Shown here one piece after another: positions 1 to 7,161 of a stretch of DNA of 64,000 nucleotides (positions are counted from its first letter, which is position 1; each line of letters starts with the position of its first letter). Below the pieces are notes generated by a model, which was not told the origin of the DNA, made no database searches, and saw nothing but the letters and a program-made list of their open reading frames with translations. A program made the translations under genes and the position numbers. The DNA is from AA29 sp041481445. Lineage in GTDB: Bacteria; Acidobacteriota; Vicinamibacteria; Fen-336. Where the stretch lies: the NCBI GenBank assembly GCA_041481445.1, contig JBGPBV010000010.1, forward strand, positions 17,051 through 81,050, given 5' to 3'.

Positions 1-1474
1 CGTAGGCGGAGACCACGATGAGGACCTCGCCCGGCCGCACTCCCTGCGCGACCTCCCCCACCGCCTGGGCCAGGAAGGCGACGTAGGCGTCCATCACGTT
101 CCCGTAGCGCCGGCGCTCCTCCGGCCGCACGTCGCCGAAGGCGTCCGGGCGCGCGAAGCGCAGGAAGGTGTGGCCGACCACGTCCAGGCCGCGGAAGTAG
201 GTCGTGAAGAGCGGCGGATCGTAGGCCGCGCGCAGCACGGCGCCGCCGCGCTGGTAGGTGAGGTCGGGGGCGAGCGCGCGCTCCAGGAGCTCGCGGCGCC
301 AGGGCAGGTCGTCCCCCGGGAAGTCGACCCCGAGGTCCACGAAGGAGGCGATGAGGCCGCGGTCCACGCCTTCCGGGTCGACGGCGCGGGCCCGCACCTC
401 CTCGGCCAGGTCGCGCGGGTGCAACGCGTCCGCCGCGCGCGCGGGGTCGTGCTGGAACAGGTGGAAGTAGGGCGTGAGCATGAAGGCCTCGATCCGCTCC
501 GGCGGATAGGTCCCCCAGGCCCGCACCACGCCCGCGGGGATGCCGAAGGCGTTGACGGCGTTCCAGAGCGCGCGGCGGTGCCGCGAGGCGGAGGTGATGG
601 GCGCGGTCGAGACCCGGCCCGCCCGCTCGAGCAGGCCCACCAGCGCCCCCTTGGGCAGCAGCTCGTACACGGTCGGGGAGCCGCGCAGCCGGTAGGTCGC
701 GAAGCTCTTCACTCCGTGATCGCGGGGGAGCCGCCCGGTGAAGATGCTGGTCCAGATGGGCGGCGCCTCCGTGGGACGGAGGGTGGCCAGCGGGCCATGG
801 GCACCGCGACGCATCATCTGGGCGAAGGCGGGCAGGCCGCCGCGGGCGATGCCCGCCCGCACCGGCTCCAGGCCGAGGCCGTCGATGCCGATCAGGATCA
901 CGCGGCGAGTGGGGGTCACGGGCTCGGTGGCGAAGGGAACGGGGGCCGGCCGTCTCGCCGGCACCGGGCGCAGGGCCAGCGGCAGGACCAGCGCGGAGGC
1001 GGAGGCGAGCACGACGAGGGCGGCGGAGACGCCACGGCCGCGCGAGGGAAAGAGCATGGCGTCGATGGCGACCGCGAGCAGCACGAGCGCGGACAGGGTC
1101 AGCGCCACCGCGGAGGCGGCCAGGGGCGAGAGGACCTCCAGCGGCACGGAATGGCGATAGCTCACGAGGTTGAGCCAGAAGGCGGCCGCCGCCGCCGCGA
1201 TCGCGACCAGGGAGGCGGTGGTGAAGCCGGGCAGGGCCTCCAGCGGCGGGCGCGCCGCCCGCGGCCAGCCCGGCAGCGCGGCCGAGACCACCACCACGAT
1301 CCAGAGGCCGGGCAGGGCGAGCGCGGCCCAGGGGACGAGGAGCGCGGCGAGGAGGGCCGGCCCGTCGAGGCGCAGGGTGACCTCCGGGTTCAGGAACAGC
1401 GTGAGCAGGACGAGGTCGCCGGCCAGGAGAAGGGCGGCCAGGCCCGCCGCCGCCCACGTCCGCGAAGGAGGCAT
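1..1474 (-). CDS. Membrane-anchored phosphodiesterase / alkaline phosphatase family protein (C-terminus off the window)
   Basis: Reading the minus strand from an ATG at 1474 gives 491 codons that stay open to the left edge, so the C-terminus is missing. Residues 1 to about 180 hold roughly five hydrophobic helices (leucine/alanine/valine-rich, with short charged loops). A type I phosphodiesterase / nucleotide pyrophosphatase domain follows. The metal-ligand motif VILIGIDGLG has its Asp at about residue 198, and the nucleophile motif PPIWTSIFTG has Thr at about 242, followed by RLPRDHGVKSF. Later motifs such as YFRGLDVVGH suit the same fold. Members of this superfamily cleave phosphodiesters or move phospho-substituents on envelope lipids; the substrate here cannot be told. 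The gene is divergent from pyrK. A TACACT -10-like hexamer ends 8 bases before the ATG. Confidence 0.8.
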   Translation of the reverse strand, partial: MPPSRTWAAAGLAALLLAGDLVLLTLFLNPEVTLRLDGPALLAALLVPWAALALPGLWIVVVVSAALPGWPRAARPPLEALPGFTTASLVAIAAAAAAFWLNLVSYRHSVPLEVLSPLAASAVALTLSALVLLAVAIDAMLFPSRGRGVSAALVVLASASALVLPLALRPVPARRPAPVPFATEPVTPTRRVILIGIDGLGLEPVRAGIARGGLPAFAQMMRRGAHGPLATLRPTEAPPIWTSIFTGRLPRDHGVKSFATYRLRGSPTVYELLPKGALVGLLERAGRVSTAPITSASRHRRALWNAVNAFGIPAGVVRAWGTYPPERIEAFMLTPYFHLFQHDPARAADALHPRDLAEEVRARAVDPEGVDRGLIASFVDLGVDFPGDDLPWRRELLERALAPDLTYQRGGAVLRAAYDPPLFTTYFRGLDVVGHTFLRFARPDAFGDVRPEERRRYGNVMDAYVAFLAQAVGEVAQGVRPGEVLIVVSAY

Positions 1475-1482
1475 CCTGGAGG

Positions 1483-1511
1483 AGTGTAATCGCGCGAGGC
1501 CGCGCTATCAT
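1483..1511. promoter_or_regulatory. Back-to-back -10 elements between the phosphodiesterase gene and pyrK
   Basis: On the minus strand TACACT (1488 down to 1483) ends 8 bases before the ATG at 1474. On the plus strand TATCAT (1506-1511) ends 9 bases before the pyrK ATG at 1521. No convincing -35 is seen for either. Both would give transcripts with almost no leader. Confidence 0.4.
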
Positions 1512-1520
1512 CGCGAGCGG

Positions 1521-2411
1521 ATGCCGAGCGACTCGCCCTTCACGGCCGCCAATCGCGAGGCTGCCCTCGTGCGGCGCCAGGCGCTCGACGGGCCGTACGT
1601 GCTGCTCACGTTCGAGCATCCCGAGGTCGCGCACCGGGCACGCGCCGGGCAGTTCGTGATGATCAAGGCCGGCACCTCCGCGGAGCCGCCGCTGAGGCGG
1701 CCCTTCTCGGTCCTCGGCGTGGACCCCGAGGCGGGCACCTTCAGCCTGTTCCTCAAGGCGATCGGCCCGGGCACGCGCGCGCTGGCCGGCCTCGCTCCCG
1801 GCGAGCTGGCGCAGTGCCTGGGACCCCTGGGGCGGCCGTTCACGGCGCCGGCCCCCGATCACGAGGCCCTCCTCGTGGCCGGCGGTTACGGCATCGCGCC
1901 TTTCCATCTCTTCGCCGAGGAGCGCCGGCGCGCGGGCGGACGGGCACGGGTCTTCTACGGCGGCCGCACCGCCGCCGACCTCCAGGTCCAGCAGCCGTTC
2001 GCGGCCATGGGCATCCCCCTGGTGGCGGCCACCGACGACGGGAGCCTCGGGCATCACGGACGCGTGACGGAGGCGGTCGAGCGGTACCTGGACACCACTC
2101 CCGGTCCGGTCACGCTCTACGCCTGCGGGCCGGACGCGATGCTGCACGCGGTGGCGCGGCTGGCCGCGCGCCGTGGGCTGCCCGCGCAGGTGAGCCTCGA
2201 CCCCTGGATGGGCTGCGGGATCGGCACCTGCCTCGGCTGCGTGGTCTGGATCCAGTCGAGGGCCGAGCCGCGGCCGCGCTACCGATGCGCGTGCACCGAG
2301 GGACCCGTCTTCGACGCGCGCGAGGTCGTCTGGCCGGGCGACGAGGCCTCGCCCGCGCGCCGCGACGAGCTGGCGGCGCCGGCGGCGGCGGCGGCCACGG
2401 AGGCGCGATGA
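1521..2411 (+). CDS. pyrK: Dihydroorotate dehydrogenase B electron-transfer subunit PyrK
   Basis: This is the flavin/iron-sulfur subunit that passes electrons from PyrD to NAD+ in class 1B dihydroorotate dehydrogenase (de novo UMP synthesis, cytoplasm). The 296-residue product has a ferredoxin-reductase-like layout: a FAD-binding barrel with the RRPFSVLG motif near residue 60, and an NAD-binding half with VAGGYGIAPFHLF and the YACGPDAML motif. Near the C-terminus are the [2Fe-2S] cysteines of the PyrK family (GCGIGTCLGC, then RCACTEG). An alanine-rich tail of about 30 residues extends past the usual end. The ATG at 1521 is chosen because it follows a TATCAT element closely and the homology starts directly after it; the open frame upstream has no coding character. 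Its stop overlaps the pyrD start as ATGA. Confidence 0.93.
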   Translation: MPSDSPFTAANREAALVRRQALDGPYVLLTFEHPEVAHRARAGQFVMIKAGTSAEPPLRRPFSVLGVDPEAGTFSLFLKAIGPGTRALAGLAPGELAQCLGPLGRPFTAPAPDHEALLVAGGYGIAPFHLFAEERRRAGGRARVFYGGRTAADLQVQQPFAAMGIPLVAATDDGSLGHHGRVTEAVERYLDTTPGPVTLYACGPDAMLHAVARLAARRGLPAQVSLDPWMGCGIGTCLGCVVWIQSRAEPRPRYRCACTEGPVFDAREVVWPGDEASPARRDELAAPAAAAATEAR

Positions 2412-3373
2412 GCGCCGCCACCGCCACCGTGCCGCGGCTGGCCGTCGAGATCGGCGCCCTGCGGCTCAAGAACCCGCTCCTGGCCGCCTCGGGGACGTTC
2501 GGCTACGGGGTCGAGTGCGCGGGCCTCCTCGACCTCTCGTCGCTCGGCGGCCTCGTCACGAAGGGCCTGTATCTCGAGCCGCGCGACGGGTGCCCGACCC
2601 CGCGCATCGTGGAGACGCCGTCCGGCCTGCTCAACGCCATCGGGCTGCAGGGCGTGGGCGTGCGCGCCTTCGTGGAGAAGGTCCTGCCCGCGCTGCGCGC
2701 CTACGACACGGCGGTGCTGGTCAACGTCTGCGGGGACACCGTGGAAGAGTACGCGGAGGTCACGCGCATCGTCGACCAGGCGGAGGGCGTGGCCGGGGTC
2801 GAGATCAACATCTCCTGCCCGAACGTCAAGAAGGGCGGAATGGCCTTCGGGGGCGATCCGCGCCTGACCTCGGAGGTCGTCTCCGCGGTGCGCCGCGCCA
2901 CGCGGCTCTCCGTGATCCCCAAGCTCTCGCCCAACGTGGCCGACATCGCGGTGTTCGCGCGGGTCTCGGAGGAGGCGGGCGCGGACGCCCTCTCCTGCAT
3001 CAACACCCTGCTCGGCCTCGCCATCGACGTCGAGGCGCGCCGGCCCCGGCTCGCCTTCGGCACCGGCGGCCTCTCCGGCCCCGCCATCCGTCCCATCGCC
3101 GTCCGCATGGCCTGGCAGGCCGCGCGCGCGGTGAAGATCCCGGTGATCGGCATCGGCGGGATCGCCTCCGCCGCGGACGCCCTCGAGTTCCTGATCGCGG
3201 GGTGCCGCGCCGTGCAGATCGGGACCGCGAACTTCGTGGACCCCGGCATCTACGACCGCGTGCGCGCCGGCCTCGAGGACTACCTGCGCCGGCACGGCCT
3301 GGACGACGTCAATCGCGTGGTGGGCACGCTCCGCTATCCGGGCCTGCCCGCCGCGGAGGAGCTCGGAGGATGA
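2408..3373 (+). CDS. pyrD: Dihydroorotate dehydrogenase B catalytic subunit PyrD
   Basis: PyrD oxidises dihydroorotate to orotate on FMN. The 321-residue protein is a family-1 TIM barrel. It begins LAVEIGALRLKNPLLAASGT and has the GTFGYGVE motif. The NISCPNVKKGG loop carries the cysteine used as catalytic base in class 1 enzymes. The FMN-phosphate site IPVIGIGGIASAADALEFL is followed by GCRAVQIGTANF. The neighbouring pyrK confirms class 1B (NAD-linked) rather than the quinone-linked class 2. It starts at the ATG inside the ATGA overlap with pyrK and ends in an ATGA overlap with pyrF, so the three genes are probably translated from one message with coupled initiation. Confidence 0.96.
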   Translation: MSAATATVPRLAVEIGALRLKNPLLAASGTFGYGVECAGLLDLSSLGGLVTKGLYLEPRDGCPTPRIVETPSGLLNAIGLQGVGVRAFVEKVLPALRAYDTAVLVNVCGDTVEEYAEVTRIVDQAEGVAGVEINISCPNVKKGGMAFGGDPRLTSEVVSAVRRATRLSVIPKLSPNVADIAVFARVSEEAGADALSCINTLLGLAIDVEARRPRLAFGTGGLSGPAIRPIAVRMAWQAARAVKIPVIGIGGIASAADALEFLIAGCRAVQIGTANFVDPGIYDRVRAGLEDYLRRHGLDDVNRVVGTLRYPGLPAAEELGG

Positions 3374-4065
3374 CACCGCGCGACCGCCTCATCGTCGCCC
3401 TCGACGTGCCTGACGCCGCCACCGCGCGGGCCATGGTCGATCGCCTGGCCGGCAAGGTGGGGATGTTCAAGGTGGGCAGCCAGATCTTCACCGCCGCCGG
3501 CCCCGAGTTCGTCCGCGAGGTGCTCGCCCGCGGGGAGAAGGTCTTCCTGGACCTCAAGTACCACGACATCCCGAACACGGTGGCGGGGGCGGTAAGCGGC
3601 GCCGGCCGGCTCGGGGTGTCCCTCCTGACCGTGCACGCGCTGGGGGGGAAGGAGATGCTGGAGGCGGCGGTGGGCGCGCTGCCCGCGATGGGCATCCGGC
3701 TGCTCGCGATCACCGTCCTCACGAGCCACGACGAGGGGACCCTCCACACGGTCGGCGTGGGCGGCTCCATTGCCGACTCCGTGCGCCGGCTGGCCCTCCT
3801 CGCCCGTGACGCCGGCGCCGACGGCGTGGTGGCCTCGCCGCACGAGATCGCGCTCGTCCGCGAGGCCTGCGGGCCCGATTTCCTCATCGTGACGCCGGGC
3901 ATCCGGTCCGCGGGCGCCGGGCGGGGGGACCAGGCGCGCACGGCGACCCCGGCCGCGGCCCTGGCCGCCGGCGCCGACTACATCGTCGTGGGCCGGCCCA
4001 TCCTGGAGGCGGCCGACCCCGCCGCCGCCGCCGCCGCGGTCGTGAAGGAGATCTCGGCGCACTGA
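3370..4065 (+). CDS. pyrF: Orotidine 5'-phosphate decarboxylase PyrF
   Basis: PyrF converts OMP to UMP, the last step of de novo pyrimidine synthesis. The 231-residue length is normal. Diagnostic motifs are LIVALDVPDA at the N-terminus, the catalytic array in FLDLKYHDIPNTV (Asp-x-Lys-x-x-Asp), LTVHALGG, LIVTPGIRSAG, and the phosphate-binding YIVVGRPILEA near the end. The start is the ATG overlapping the pyrD stop (ATGA). No pyrE or pyrB/C is next to it, so the pathway is only partly clustered here. Confidence 0.96.
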   Translation: MTPRDRLIVALDVPDAATARAMVDRLAGKVGMFKVGSQIFTAAGPEFVREVLARGEKVFLDLKYHDIPNTVAGAVSGAGRLGVSLLTVHALGGKEMLEAAVGALPAMGIRLLAITVLTSHDEGTLHTVGVGGSIADSVRRLALLARDAGADGVVASPHEIALVREACGPDFLIVTPGIRSAGAGRGDQARTATPAAALAAGADYIVVGRPILEAADPAAAAAAVVKEISAH

Positions 4066-4141
4066 GCGCGGGCGGGCCGCGGTCCCGCGGTCCGTCCGTT
4101 GGCATCGCCCTTGCTGGTCATCGGGACCAAGGGGGTGGACC

Positions 4142-4984
4142 GTGCGATGGAGTGAAGGGCGTCGCAGCGACAACGTGGTGGACGCGCGCGGGCGGGGCCT
4201 CCCGATCGCGGGCGGCGGCATCGGCATCGCGGTGCTGGCGCTGGTCGTCTACCTCATGGGCGGAGACCCCCACGTCGTGCTCCAGAACACCCAGACCGCG
4301 CAACCGGCGGCCCCCCAGGGGGGTCCTCAAGCGCAGGACGAGATGTCGCAGTTCGTCTCCGTGGTGCTGGCCGACACCGAGGACACCTGGACCGCGATCT
4401 TCAAGCAGAAGTACGGCCGTTCCTACGAGGATCCCAAGCTCGTCCTCTTCACGGGAGCCGTGCAATCGGCCTGCGGGTTCGCGCAGTCGGCCACCGGCCC
4501 CTTCTACTGCCCCAACGACCAGCGGGTGTATCTCGACCTGGCGTTCTTCCGCGAGCTGCGCCAGCGGTTCTCGGCTCCCGGCGACTTCGCGGAGGCCTAC
4601 GTGATCGCGCACGAGGTCGGCCATCACGTGCAGAACCAGCTCGGGATCTTCGAAAAGGTGAGCGCGGCCCAGCAGCGCGGCAGCCGCGCGGCCGCGAACG
4701 CGCTGTCCGTACGCCTGGAGCTGCAGGCGGACTGCCTGGCCGGCGTGTGGGGAAACCACGCGCAGCGGGCCCGGAACATCCTGGAGCCCGGCGACATCGA
4801 CGAAGCCCTCAACGCGGCCAGCGCGATCGGCGACGACCGGCTCCAGAAGCAGGCGAAGGGCTACGTGGTGCCGGAGTCGTTCACCCACGGCAGCTCCGCC
4901 CAGCGGCAGGGTTGGTTCCGGCGGGGATTCGAGGCGGGCACGATCGAGTCCTGCGACACGTTCGCGAGCCGCGGCTCGGACTGA
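4142..4984 (+). CDS. Neutral zinc metallopeptidase, YpfJ family
   Basis: This is a membrane-anchored zinc peptidase-like protein of 280 residues. It starts with the family's typical N-terminus (MRWSEGRRSDNVVDARG), followed by one transmembrane segment at about residues 20-40. The conserved domain contains YCPNDQRVYLDL, and the zinc motif HEVGHHV places the HExxH histidines at about 157 and 161. Later comes LELQADCLAGVWG, whose acidic residue is the likely third ligand region. The GTG start is preceded by a GGGGGTGGA purine run. The substrate of this family is not established. It follows pyrF by 76 bases and is probably not part of the pyrimidine operon. Confidence 0.85.
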   Translation: MRWSEGRRSDNVVDARGRGLPIAGGGIGIAVLALVVYLMGGDPHVVLQNTQTAQPAAPQGGPQAQDEMSQFVSVVLADTEDTWTAIFKQKYGRSYEDPKLVLFTGAVQSACGFAQSATGPFYCPNDQRVYLDLAFFRELRQRFSAPGDFAEAYVIAHEVGHHVQNQLGIFEKVSAAQQRGSRAAANALSVRLELQADCLAGVWGNHAQRARNILEPGDIDEALNAASAIGDDRLQKQAKGYVVPESFTHGSSAQRQGWFRRGFEAGTIESCDTFASRGSD

Positions 4985-5006
4985 CGGCCGGTCTCGCTCG
5001 GCCGTC
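4983..5006 (+). terminator. Hairpin at the end of the zinc peptidase gene
   Basis: GACGGCCG (4983-4990) pairs perfectly with CGGCCGTC (4999-5006) around an 8-base loop. The first arm includes the last base of the stop codon. Only a weak T run follows, so it may be an attenuating or terminator-like hairpin rather than a classical intrinsic terminator. Confidence 0.4.
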
Positions 5007-5035
5007 TTGAACCCCGCGTCCAGTCGGGGCAGGAT
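5007..5035 (+). promoter_or_regulatory. Putative sigma-70-type promoter of the MFS gene
   Basis: TTGAAC (5007-5012), a 17-base spacer and CAGGAT (5030-5035) lie just before the ATG at 5050. The expected transcription start is about 8 bases upstream of that ATG. Confidence 0.4.
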
Positions 5036-5049
5036 GCGGCGCGCCCGAC

Positions 5050-6366
5050 ATGCGACAGCCTCGGCCGGCCTGGACCCTGCTCGTCCTGTTCCTGCTCAAC
5101 ACGCTGAACTTCTTCGACCGCACCGTGCTGGGCGCGGTCGTGGAGCCGCTCCGCCGCGAATGGGCCCTGACCGACGCGCAGGTCGGCGCGATCGGGACCG
5201 CGTTCACTCTCCTCTACGCCGTGGTCGGTCTGCCGCTGGGCCGCCTGGCCGACGCCGGGACGCGGACCGTCCTCCTCGGTGCGGGGGCGCTGCTGTGGAG
5301 CGCCATGACCGCGGCCTCGGGCCTGGCGTCGAGCTTCGCCTCTCTCTTCGCAGCCCGGATGGCGGTGGGCGTGGGCGAGGCGGCGTGCGCGCCCGCGGCC
5401 ACGTCGCTCATCGGCGACCTCTTTCCGTCCGCGCGGCGGGGACGCGCGACCGCGGTCTTCATGCTCGGCCTCCCGCTCGGGGTCGGCCTCAGCTATGCGA
5501 TCGGCGGCGCGGTCGCGCAGGCCTGGGGATGGCGCGCGGCCTTCCTGGCCGCCGGCCTCCCGGGCCTCGCCGTCGGCCTCCTCTGCTTCGCCCTGCCCGA
5601 GCCGCCGCGGGGCGCGGCCGAGGCGCATCCGGTCGGCACGCGGCGGCGCTCCGTCTCCGCGATCGCGCTGCTGAGGGACACGCCGAGCCTCCTCTGGATC
5701 ATCGCCTCCGGCGCCCTCTACAACTTCAACATGTATGCGCTGGCCACGTTCGTGCCCGCGCTGCTGACCCGCCACCACGGCCTGGGCGTCCGTGACGCGG
5801 GCGCGCTCTCGGGCGTGATGTTCGGCGTGTTCGGCGGCGCCGGCATGATGGTGGGCGGCTTCGTCGGGGACCGGGCGGCGGCCCGGGGTGAAGGAGGGCG
5901 CCTCCTCACTTCCGCCGTCGCCCTCGCCCTTTCCGTCCCGCTCACCGTCCTGTTCCTGGCCCAGCCGGGAGGGCAGGTGACGCGCGCGGTGGCCCTCCTC
6001 GGCCCGGCCCTGCTCCTCATGTACCTCTACTACGCCCCCGTCTACGCGACGATCCAGGACGTCGTGGAGCCGGCCCGCCGCGGCACCGCGATGGCGGTCT
6101 ACTTCTTCGCGATGTACCTGCTCGGCGCGTCGCTGGGCCCGGTGGGCACGGGGTGGCTCTCCGATCGACTGGCCGCGCGCGCAGCGGCCGCCCACGGCAC
6201 GGCCGCTCTCACGGAGGCCTTTCGCGCGGAGGGGCTCCACCAGGCGATGTACGTCGTGCCCGCCCTCAACGCCGTGCTCGCGCTCGTCCTCCTCTCCGGC
6301 TCCCGCGCGGCCGTCCGCGATCGGCGGCGCTTGAGCGCGTGGATGGCGGAAGCGCCGGCCTCTTGA
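5050..6366 (+). CDS. MFS transporter, Spinster-like
   Basis: A 438-residue inner-membrane carrier with twelve hydrophobic segments. The first helix reads LLVLFLLNTLNFFDRTVLGAV, a feature of the Spns/hexuronate-type MFS group, whose helix 1 carries N-x-x-D/R. The helix 2-3 loop has GLPLGRLADAG, a form of the MFS signature G-x-x-x-D/R-x-x-G. A second copy of the motif (MVGGFVGDRAAARG) sits in the middle of the protein. Substrates in this group include lipids, sugar acids and organic acids, and nothing here picks one. It stands alone between the zinc peptidase and the tail-collar gene, with its own likely promoter. Confidence 0.85.
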   Translation: MRQPRPAWTLLVLFLLNTLNFFDRTVLGAVVEPLRREWALTDAQVGAIGTAFTLLYAVVGLPLGRLADAGTRTVLLGAGALLWSAMTAASGLASSFASLFAARMAVGVGEAACAPAATSLIGDLFPSARRGRATAVFMLGLPLGVGLSYAIGGAVAQAWGWRAAFLAAGLPGLAVGLLCFALPEPPRGAAEAHPVGTRRRSVSAIALLRDTPSLLWIIASGALYNFNMYALATFVPALLTRHHGLGVRDAGALSGVMFGVFGGAGMMVGGFVGDRAAARGEGGRLLTSAVALALSVPLTVLFLAQPGGQVTRAVALLGPALLLMYLYYAPVYATIQDVVEPARRGTAMAVYFFAMYLLGASLGPVGTGWLSDRLAARAAAAHGTAALTEAFRAEGLHQAMYVVPALNAVLALVLLSGSRAAVRDRRRLSAWMAEAPAS

Positions 6367-6496
6367 GCCGCCGCCGGGCGGTGTGACGCGCCGCACGGGG
6401 CGGCGGGCGGAGTGGCGCCGTGACGCGCGCACGCCCTACCATGGCGACCGTGAAACTCCCTCCTTTCCTGGCCGCACCGCGGCCCGAGGAGGATGG

Positions 6497-7090
6497 ATGA
6501 GAGGCGTATGGAAGGTCGGCGTGCTCGCGCTGGCGGCGATGGGGATCTCGTCGGGCCGCGCGGCCGCGCAGGATTGCATGATCGGCGAGGTCAAGATGTT
6601 CGCCGGCAACTTCGCCCCCAAGAGCTGGGCGCTGGCCCAGGGGCAGATCATGGCCATCTCACAGAACACCGCGCTCTTCTCGATCCTGGGTACGACCTAT
6701 GGCGGCAACGGGCAGACCACGTTCGCGCTGCCCGATCTCCGGTCGCGGTTCCCTATCGGCGTGGGGCAGGGAGCGGGGTTGAGCGACTATGTCGAGGGAC
6801 AGCAGGGCGGAGTCGAGACCGTGACCCAGACCGTCAACGAGATGGCGCCCCACAATCACCTCCTGCAGGTCAGCTCCCTGCCGGGGACGCACATCCGGCC
6901 GCAGGGGCGTGTCCTGGCCAAGGTCGAGCCCAACACGGGGCCCAACATCTACATCGACACCCCCGACATGACCATGAAGCCCGAGGCGATCACCACGACC
7001 GGGGGTGGCCAGCCGCAGACGAACGTCCCGCCCTACCTCGGCATCAACTTCATCATCTGCCTGGAAGGGATCTACCCCTCGCGCAACTGA
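6497..7090 (+). CDS. Secreted phage tail-collar domain protein
   Basis: The 197-residue product starts at ATG 6497 behind a GAGGAGGA ribosome-binding site. A clear Sec signal peptide (MRGVWKVGVLALAAMGISSG, cleavage after AAAQ) is followed by a phage tail-collar domain at about residues 27-90. The hallmark is a C-terminal LPDLRSRFPIGVGQG segment preceded by a YGGNGQTTFAL turn. The remainder ends in PPYLGINFIICLEGIYPSRN, typical of the microcystin-dependent-protein group. Those relatives normally lack a signal peptide, so export of this one is notable. Its role is unknown. A 19-codon open frame (6441-6500) ends in an ATGA overlap with this start but may be chance. Confidence 0.8.
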   Translation: MRGVWKVGVLALAAMGISSGRAAAQDCMIGEVKMFAGNFAPKSWALAQGQIMAISQNTALFSILGTTYGGNGQTTFALPDLRSRFPIGVGQGAGLSDYVEGQQGGVETVTQTVNEMAPHNHLLQVSSLPGTHIRPQGRVLAKVEPNTGPNIYIDTPDMTMKPEAITTTGGGQPQTNVPPYLGINFIICLEGIYPSRN

Positions 7091-7103
7091 GCCTTCCGCT
7101 TCA

Positions 7104-7133
7104 TTGACGCCGCCGTCACGGCGGTGCTACCCT
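7104..7133 (+). promoter_or_regulatory. Promoter of the FTR1 iron permease gene
   Basis: TTGACG (7104-7109), an 18-base spacer and TACCCT (7128-7133) with an extended TG (7125-7126). The transcription start is expected near 7140, only about 7 bases before the ATG at 7147. Confidence 0.6.
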
Positions 7134-7142
7134 GTCAATTCT

Positions 7143-7161
7143 GAAAATGAAATCCATTTTC
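7143..7161 (+). promoter_or_regulatory. Fur-like operator overlapping the FTR1 start codon
   Basis: GAAAATGAAATCCATTTTC matches the classical 19-base Fur consensus at 14 of 19 positions. It is the core of a perfect 8-base inverted repeat (TGAAAATG 7142-7149, CATTTTCA 7155-7162) flanked symmetrically by AATT on each side. It is an AT-rich island in GC-rich surroundings and sits over the predicted transcription start and the ATG of an iron transporter. Fur with Fe2+ bound here would block transcription. Confidence 0.65.

Noticed and set aside
170..1489. Long plus-strand open frame across the left end
   Set aside because: Arg/Gly/His-rich with no domain; it mirrors the phosphodiesterase gene on the other strand. 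Such long antisense frames occur opposite nearly every gene because of the high GC content.
6441..6500. 19-codon leader peptide before the tail-collar gene
   Set aside because: It ends in a neat ATGA overlap, but it has no ribosome-binding site and its ATG lies in a TACCAT element. No conserved regulation is visible.
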